From assembly GCA_017938925.1 (NCBI GenBank), contig JAGBAO010000011.1:39784-103783 (forward strand): a stretch of DNA of 64,000 nt, written 5' to 3'. Position numbers and translations under genes: made by a program. The notes beneath the pieces are model-generated. The model saw only the letters and a list, made by a program, of their open reading frames with translations, had not been told where the DNA came from and did no database searches. The DNA is from Bacteroidales bacterium. GTDB taxonomy: Bacteria > Bacteroidota > Bacteroidia > Bacteroidales > UBA932. Numbering within the stretch: position 1 is the stretch's first letter; the number at the start of each line of letters is the position of its first letter. Of the stretch, positions 59,897-64,000 are shown in pieces.

Positions 59897-61531
59897 TCAG
59901 TTTTCTCTTGCCAGAGCTGCCATGAAGCGGTCCAGCAGAGGCCGCACCTTCCAGTTCGGGCTGGTGCAGTTGTTTGTCATCACTGAAATTATCAGGGTTC
60001 CTTCCGGAAGGCCGTTCTCGCAGGAGAGGTTTCCGGAGGACGACGGGAGTATGTATCCCGAGTAACAGCGCACCCCGTTCATGGATCCGCTCTTGACCTT
60101 GATGCGGCGTCTGAGCGCTTCCGGCTGCCCTTTCATGTTATATTCCAGCGTGCCGTTGAAGCCCGGTGACGGGAGGCTTTCAAGGAAGTCCCCGAAGGCC
60201 GGAGAGTGGCTCATCGCATGCAGGAACCTGCACAGGAATTCCGGTGACACGAGGTTCTGACGCGATAGTCCGCTTCCGTCCTGCACCTTGATTCCGCTGC
60301 CCGTCGATATTCCAAGTTCCGCAAGGGCATCGTTCAATGCGACATATGAGGAATCGTAGCATGCGCTTTCGTGCAGAGTCTTTCCAAGCGTGCGGAAGAG
60401 TGTCTCCGCGAACACATTGTTGCTGGCGTGGTTGGTCTCGAAGACGATCCTGTCAAGGGTAGGGGACAGAGTGGAGCCTATCAATGTCTTTCCGCCGTCC
60501 GTTCCAGTCCCGCCGTCCGTTCCAGTCCCGCCGTCTGTTCCAGTCCCGCCGTCCGTTCCAGTCCCGAGACCCGCACATCCGGCCTTCTCTGTCATCCATC
60601 CTGTAATCAGCTTATAATCAGCAGCCCCGCCGCTGCATGAGATACCCTTCCTCCTGAGATAGTTCTCGAAGTATCTCGCACAGGTATATTCCGGATACTT
60701 GTTCGCACAGTCCACCCGCTTCGCCGCCCGGTCCACTCCGAAGGTCCCGCGGATCTCCGCGACGGGAGCAAGGTCGGACGTGTACATATATAAACGGTCT
60801 CCCGTTCCGGCCTTTCCCGTGCTGCAGGCATATCGGAAGTCCATCCAGGGGCAGTCTGGGTAATATGGCTTTATGTTTACCGGAGCGCCGATCTCAGGAC
60901 CGGCCGACACACTGAACGACTGCATGTTCTCATAGAACATAAGCCCGCTCACTCCCGCTCCGTAATATGTTCCCGTGTCGTTCCATAGCCATGTCGGCTC
61001 CTCCATCATCCCTTCGAACGAACGCCCGTCTCCGATTATATGCCCCTCGATCCGTCTGATTCCGGCATCGCGCAGCATCTTTTCCCATACGGCGAATGTC
61101 CTTTCCACCGGAGTGGCTATGCTGTCCTTCGACCCGAGGGTGGGGTCCCCGCCGCCGATTATATGCAGATTTCCCTGCAGGATGCCGCCCTCTATGTTCC
61201 CGTCATAGGCGAGCGAAGTCTCGAAAGTGTGCGACGGACCCAGCATATGCAGGACCGCTCCTGTGGTGATGAGCTTCATGTTGGAAGCCGGCACCAGCAT
61301 CTTGTCGGCATTCACCCGGGCCAGCACCTTGCCGTTGCCGTCCATGACGCATATCCCCACATATGCCTGAGCGAATGTAGGGTCGTGGGCGACAGCCTCG
61401 GCCGTCTCCTGAAAGGACGGCACTGCCTGGTCGGCCCGTACAGCCCCCTGAGCCGGAGAACTCTGCCCGGCCACCCCGACAGCCTGCCCGGACAGCATGA
61501 ATATCAATAATATGGTAACAAAATATCTCAT
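59897..61531 (-). CDS. dacB: D-alanyl-D-alanine carboxypeptidase/endopeptidase, PBP4 family
   Basis: A 544-residue penicillin-binding protein of the class C (S13) group that trims peptidoglycan cross-links in the periplasm. It starts at ATG 61531 with a signal peptide (FVTILLIFMLSGQAVGVAGQ). The SxxK motif is PASNMK (about 80), the SxN motif is NHASNN (about 375) and the KTG-like box is KVKSGSMNG (about 486). Between about 323 and 350 lies a low-complexity insert of four identical six-residue units (TGTDGG) encoded by an 18-bp tandem repeat, just before the second active-site motif. Confidence 0.93.
   Translation of the reverse strand: MRYFVTILLIFMLSGQAVGVAGQSSPAQGAVRADQAVPSFQETAEAVAHDPTFAQAYVGICVMDGNGKVLARVNADKMLVPASNMKLITTGAVLHMLGPSHTFETSLAYDGNIEGGILQGNLHIIGGGDPTLGSKDSIATPVERTFAVWEKMLRDAGIRRIEGHIIGDGRSFEGMMEEPTWLWNDTGTYYGAGVSGLMFYENMQSFSVSAGPEIGAPVNIKPYYPDCPWMDFRYACSTGKAGTGDRLYMYTSDLAPVAEIRGTFGVDRAAKRVDCANKYPEYTCARYFENYLRRKGISCSGGAADYKLITGWMTEKAGCAGLGTGTDGGTGTDGGTGTDGGTGTDGGKTLIGSTLSPTLDRIVFETNHASNNVFAETLFRTLGKTLHESACYDSSYVALNDALAELGISTGSGIKVQDGSGLSRQNLVSPEFLCRFLHAMSHSPAFGDFLESLPSPGFNGTLEYNMKGQPEALRRRIKVKSGSMNGVRCYSGYILPSSSGNLSCENGLPEGTLIISVMTNNCTSPNWKVRPLLDRFMAALAREN
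60492..60563. repeat. 18-bp tandem repeat inside dacB, four units
   Basis: CCGCCGTCCGTTCCAGTC is repeated four times (60492, 60510, 60528, 60546) with one base change. It is in frame and encodes TGTDGG units, so copy-number changes would alter protein length without breaking the frame. Confidence 0.85.
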
Positions 61532-61681
61532 AATCCTTATTCCCCCACAAAAATAACAAATCCCCGGCATTTGACATGACCCCCAAAAGTTTTTTGTCCA
61601 ACTTTTTTGTGGGTACGTCACATTTCGCAATGCTGTTTTTCGCTGGAGCATAACCCGCTGCCCGCCAGAGGATTACAGTAT

Positions 61682-61707
61682 ATGCGTGTCGCCAAAGGGG
61701 AGCACGT
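61682..61707. repeat. Dispersed 25-bp repeat, copy 2
   Basis: The minus strand reads ACGTGCTCCCCTTTGGCGAC and then ACGC, matching the + strand at 30691-30715 with one or two changes. Outer bases GCGTG and CACGC can pair as a short hairpin. It lies in the 284-base gap between dacB and the aminopeptidase gene. Confidence 0.55.
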
Positions 61708-61815
61708 AGAACTTGTAACCACTTGGAAGATAGGGAGATGTGTGCCACCTTGCATATATCGATATTTTTGTCTAATTTGGTCTGCAAAACATGCAAGGTG
61801 CTAAATCAAGAGCTT

Positions 61816-63666
61816 ATGGCAAACATATATTCTGACAGAATCGAAGCCCTGAGGGGGCTTATGGCCCGAAACGGCTGGGATGCGGTGGTGATCAGCGGCT
61901 CGGACCCGCACGCAAGTGAGTATCCGGCTCCAAGGTGGCAGCAGGTCAGGTGGCTGACTGGATTCACCGGGGAGGCGGGCGATGTGGTGGTGACCATGAA
62001 TCATGCTGGACTCTGGACTGATTCCCGCTATTTCATCCAGGCTCAGACCCAGCTTGAGGGAACAGGTGTGGAACTTCACAAGACCCGCGTTCCGGGAGAG
62101 GTGCCGATCCCTCAGTGGCTGTCGGAGAATGCCAGAGTCGTGGTTCTGGATGGTCTCTGCTGGAATGTGGATGCCGTGAAGGAGATAGAGTCTGCCATGT
62201 CGGCTTCCCTGGAGGAATATAGGGAAGAGGGTGCCCCTGCATATAGTGTTGTGGATGAACCTGATATGATGGATGCGCTTTGGGAGGACAGGCCGTGGAC
62301 TCCGGTGACTCCGGTGACGACTCTGGATGTGGACTGTTTCGGAGGCACTCAGCGGGCCGAGAAGATCTCGTGGCTTCGCAAATGGATGCTCCTGAATGAT
62401 GCCGAGGCTGTGCTTCTTACCTCTCTGGACGAGATTGCCTGGCTGCTGAATGTGCGCGGCAGTGACATAGAATACAATCCGCTCGTGATCTCGTATCTCA
62501 TTATAACCCAGGATTATGTGAAGTGGTTTGTGAAGAAGCCGTCGTTTGCCGGCGAACTGGATCCGGACACAGCGGACAGTTTCACCGAACTGATCGAAGA
62601 CGGTGTGGACATAGAGGATTATGATGCAATATATTCAGGTCTTGCAGACCTTGGGAACGAATGCTCCGGAGTCTTTGTCGATCCTTCGACCTTGAACCAC
62701 CATATATATAATTGTATATGCGACACCTTCCCGTCTGAATCCGTGGTTTTCGGAAAGTCGCCGGTGATTCTTGAGAAATCGGTCAAGACTGAGTCTGAGA
62801 TAGAACATCTTCGCCAGACATATGTGGAGGACGGAGTTGCCGTGGAGCGTTTCCTGCATTGGCTTGAGACTGAGGTCGCTACGGGACGCGATGTCTCGGA
62901 ATGGGAAGCCTCCGAGCGCCTTACTGCATTCCGTGCCGAGATCCTGGGATATAGAGGCAACAGTTTCGAGAATATATCGGCCTACGGCCCTGGTGCCGCA
63001 CTTCCGCATTATTCCACTCCTCGCGAGGGCTCTGCCGTCATCCGTCCGTGCGGACTGTACCTTGTGGACTCCGGCGGGCAGTATCTCACAGGAACCACAG
63101 ATATAACACGCACCGTCCCGATGGGACCTTGCACGGCTCTGGAAAAGGAAGACTACACGCTTGTGCTCAAGGGAATGATAGCCCTTTCGATGGCTGTGTT
63201 CCCGCGCGGAACGACAGGACACCATCTGGATGTGCTGGCCAGAATGCCTCTGTGGCGCGCCAAAAGGAATTTCGGCCATGGCACAGGTCACGGAATCGGC
63301 TACTATCTCTGCGTCCACGAGGGCCCTCAGAGCATCCGCTGGCAGTACAACCCTCAGCCACTCCTCCCAGGCATGGTGACTTCAAACGAGCCTGGACTCT
63401 ATCGCGAGGGCATGCACGGCATCCGTCACGAGAACATCGTGCTCTGCCGCGAGGCCGGCTCTTCCGAGTTCGGCGACTGGCTGGAGTTCGAGACCCTCAC
63501 CTGCTGCCACATCGACACCTCTGCGCTCCTGCCGGAACTCCTGTCTTCGGACGAACTCGTATGGTTGAATGCCTACAACGAGCATGTCTATGCCACTCTG
63601 GCTCCTCTCCTTCCGTCCGACACCGCCCTCTGGCTGCGTGAAAAGACTCTCCCAGTGGAATCGTAG
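61816..63666 (+). CDS. Xaa-Pro aminopeptidase, M24B family
   Basis: A 616-residue cytoplasmic metalloprotease that removes the N-terminal residue before proline. The start is set at ATG 61816 (MANIYSDRIEALRG); the frame runs 31 codons upstream through poorly coding sequence. It has two creatinase-type N-terminal domains and the pita-bread domain with all five metal ligands: VDSGGQY, GTTDITRT, GHGTGHGIGYYLCVHE, TSNEPGLY and GIRHENIV. Length fits the three-domain form found in eukaryotes and Bacteroidetes. A terminator-like hairpin follows 157 bases after the stop. Confidence 0.95.
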   Translation: MANIYSDRIEALRGLMARNGWDAVVISGSDPHASEYPAPRWQQVRWLTGFTGEAGDVVVTMNHAGLWTDSRYFIQAQTQLEGTGVELHKTRVPGEVPIPQWLSENARVVVLDGLCWNVDAVKEIESAMSASLEEYREEGAPAYSVVDEPDMMDALWEDRPWTPVTPVTTLDVDCFGGTQRAEKISWLRKWMLLNDAEAVLLTSLDEIAWLLNVRGSDIEYNPLVISYLIITQDYVKWFVKKPSFAGELDPDTADSFTELIEDGVDIEDYDAIYSGLADLGNECSGVFVDPSTLNHHIYNCICDTFPSESVVFGKSPVILEKSVKTESEIEHLRQTYVEDGVAVERFLHWLETEVATGRDVSEWEASERLTAFRAEILGYRGNSFENISAYGPGAALPHYSTPREGSAVIRPCGLYLVDSGGQYLTGTTDITRTVPMGPCTALEKEDYTLVLKGMIALSMAVFPRGTTGHHLDVLARMPLWRAKRNFGHGTGHGIGYYLCVHEGPQSIRWQYNPQPLLPGMVTSNEPGLYREGMHGIRHENIVLCREAGSSEFGDWLEFETLTCCHIDTSALLPELLSSDELVWLNAYNEHVYATLAPLLPSDTALWLREKTLPVES

Positions 63667-63823
63667 AACTGCACGGAATTTGCGTAACGCCCAAGTGCCT
63701 GATACTCTGTGTCTTATGTGATTGTCCTGCCTTCCCTGTTATGCAGGACAACTGCGTAAAGTGCTGATGAACAATCGTTTGGGTGTTTTGGGGTTTGCGC
63801 CGTAGGGTAGAGGATAGATAAAA

Positions 63824-63855
63824 ACGGCTGGTCGGATATGAATCTGACCAGCCGT
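63824..63855 (+). terminator. 14-bp terminator hairpin next to the intron
   Basis: ACGGCTGGTCGGAT (63824-63837) pairs with ATCTGACCAGCCGT (63842-63855), one G-U pair and a 4-base loop, followed by CTTCTG and then the intron. It would end the aminopeptidase transcript. Confidence 0.65.
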
Positions 63856-63861
63856 CTTCTG

Positions 63862-64000
63862 GTACGCCCAGCATGGGCATGTTCTAACGGGTGAAAGTCC
63901 CTAATGCGCCCTAATGACGGGAAGCATATAGCCAAAGGCAAGGGTGTCCATCGTGAGGTGGAATCTGAAGGAAGCCGGTGGCAAAAGTCTGGCCTGACGG
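63862..64000 (+). mobile_element. Group II intron, 5' part (runs off the window)
   Basis: The sequence from 63862 (GTACGCCCAGCATGGGC) closely follows the 5' end of bacterial group II introns, whose usual start is GTGCGCCCAGCATGGG. It then has GGGTGAAAGTCC, GCCAAAGGCAAGGGT and a GAAGGAAGCCGGTGGC block in the order seen in domain I. The reverse transcriptase/maturase gene and 3' end would lie to the right. The intron begins six bases after a terminator stem. Class cannot be fixed from 139 bases; the GTACG start departs from GTGCG by one base. Confidence 0.8.

Noticed and set aside
62635-63318. 227-codon minus-strand frame opposite the aminopeptidase
   Set aside because: The + strand carries all M24 metal ligands; the minus frame is a shadow.

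Overview
The window looks like a chromosome segment of a member of the Bacteroidales. The evidence is: promoters of the Bacteroidetes type (TTTG, about 19 bases, TAnnTTTG), lipoprotein signals ending in Ser-Cys or Ala-Cys, SusC/SusD outer-membrane pairs, fimbrillin-like lipoproteins, DUF4886 proteins and the gene forms of mutL, rsmE and tsaC. No species can be named from the sequence alone.

Bases 1-24050 are accessory DNA. A tyrosine integrase runs off the left edge and is followed by a small basic protein with a structured leader and by a serine recombinase. Next is a signalling region: a membrane receptor-like Ser/Thr kinase that ends tail to tail with a regulator-like gene, then a long + strand run from 5234 to 17487. 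This run encodes two BspA-type leucine-rich proteins with the same N-terminus, a DUF2130 coiled-coil nuclease-like protein, a DUF2779 Cas4-like/DEDD nuclease, a second kinase with a zinc ribbon, a von Willebrand A (TerY-like) protein, a PP2C phosphatase, three membrane or lipoprotein genes, a third leucine-rich protein with an SSB-like C-terminal tip, and two small unknowns. The kinase, vWA and phosphatase genes match the TerY-P triad described from comparative genomics. Their coupling here to two nucleases and leucine-rich proteins makes the best candidate for an undescribed stress-response or defence system. Short repeats (22-bp AT-rich dyads at both flanks, three copies of a leader module, a 17-bp palindrome around a promoter) suggest dedicated regulation.

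From 18101 to 23989 lies an AT-rich module of genes without clear names. It includes an internally duplicated acidic protein, a paralogous pair, a large protein whose C-terminus resembles a family A polymerase palm, and a helix-turn-helix/excisionase-like protein. It stops beside two tRNA genes (Gln-CTG and Met-CAT, minus strand), and the tRNA-Met 3' end faces it, so this could be an integration boundary.

From 24334 to 33861 the content is housekeeping: lipoprotein-type peptide deformylase, ispF, mutL, rhomboid protease, an endonuclease/exonuclease/phosphatase protein, tsaC, rsmE, a phosphoesterase, a cysteine-rich lipoprotein and an IclR regulator. The tsaC-rsmE gap is full of short repeats and two covarying hairpins.

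From 34046 to 58346 a run of 16 + strand genes forms a polysaccharide-utilisation-type locus: clan GH-A and GH20 glycosidases, secreted proteins sharing an unnamed WPF domain, two SGNH/DUF4886 lipoproteins, two SusC-like receptors with one SusD, a lipoprotein aldolase of the DHDPS/NAL family, a short-chain dehydrogenase, a second clan A glycosidase, an MFS transporter and a multidomain lipoprotein with GDPD and SGNH domains. Together these would bind a glycan, trim amino sugars, esters and phosphodiesters outside the cytoplasm, and import and process the product. After it come radA, a penicillin-binding protein 4 type peptidase (both minus) and an M24 aminopeptidase. The last 140 bases are the start of a group II intron placed just after a terminator hairpin.
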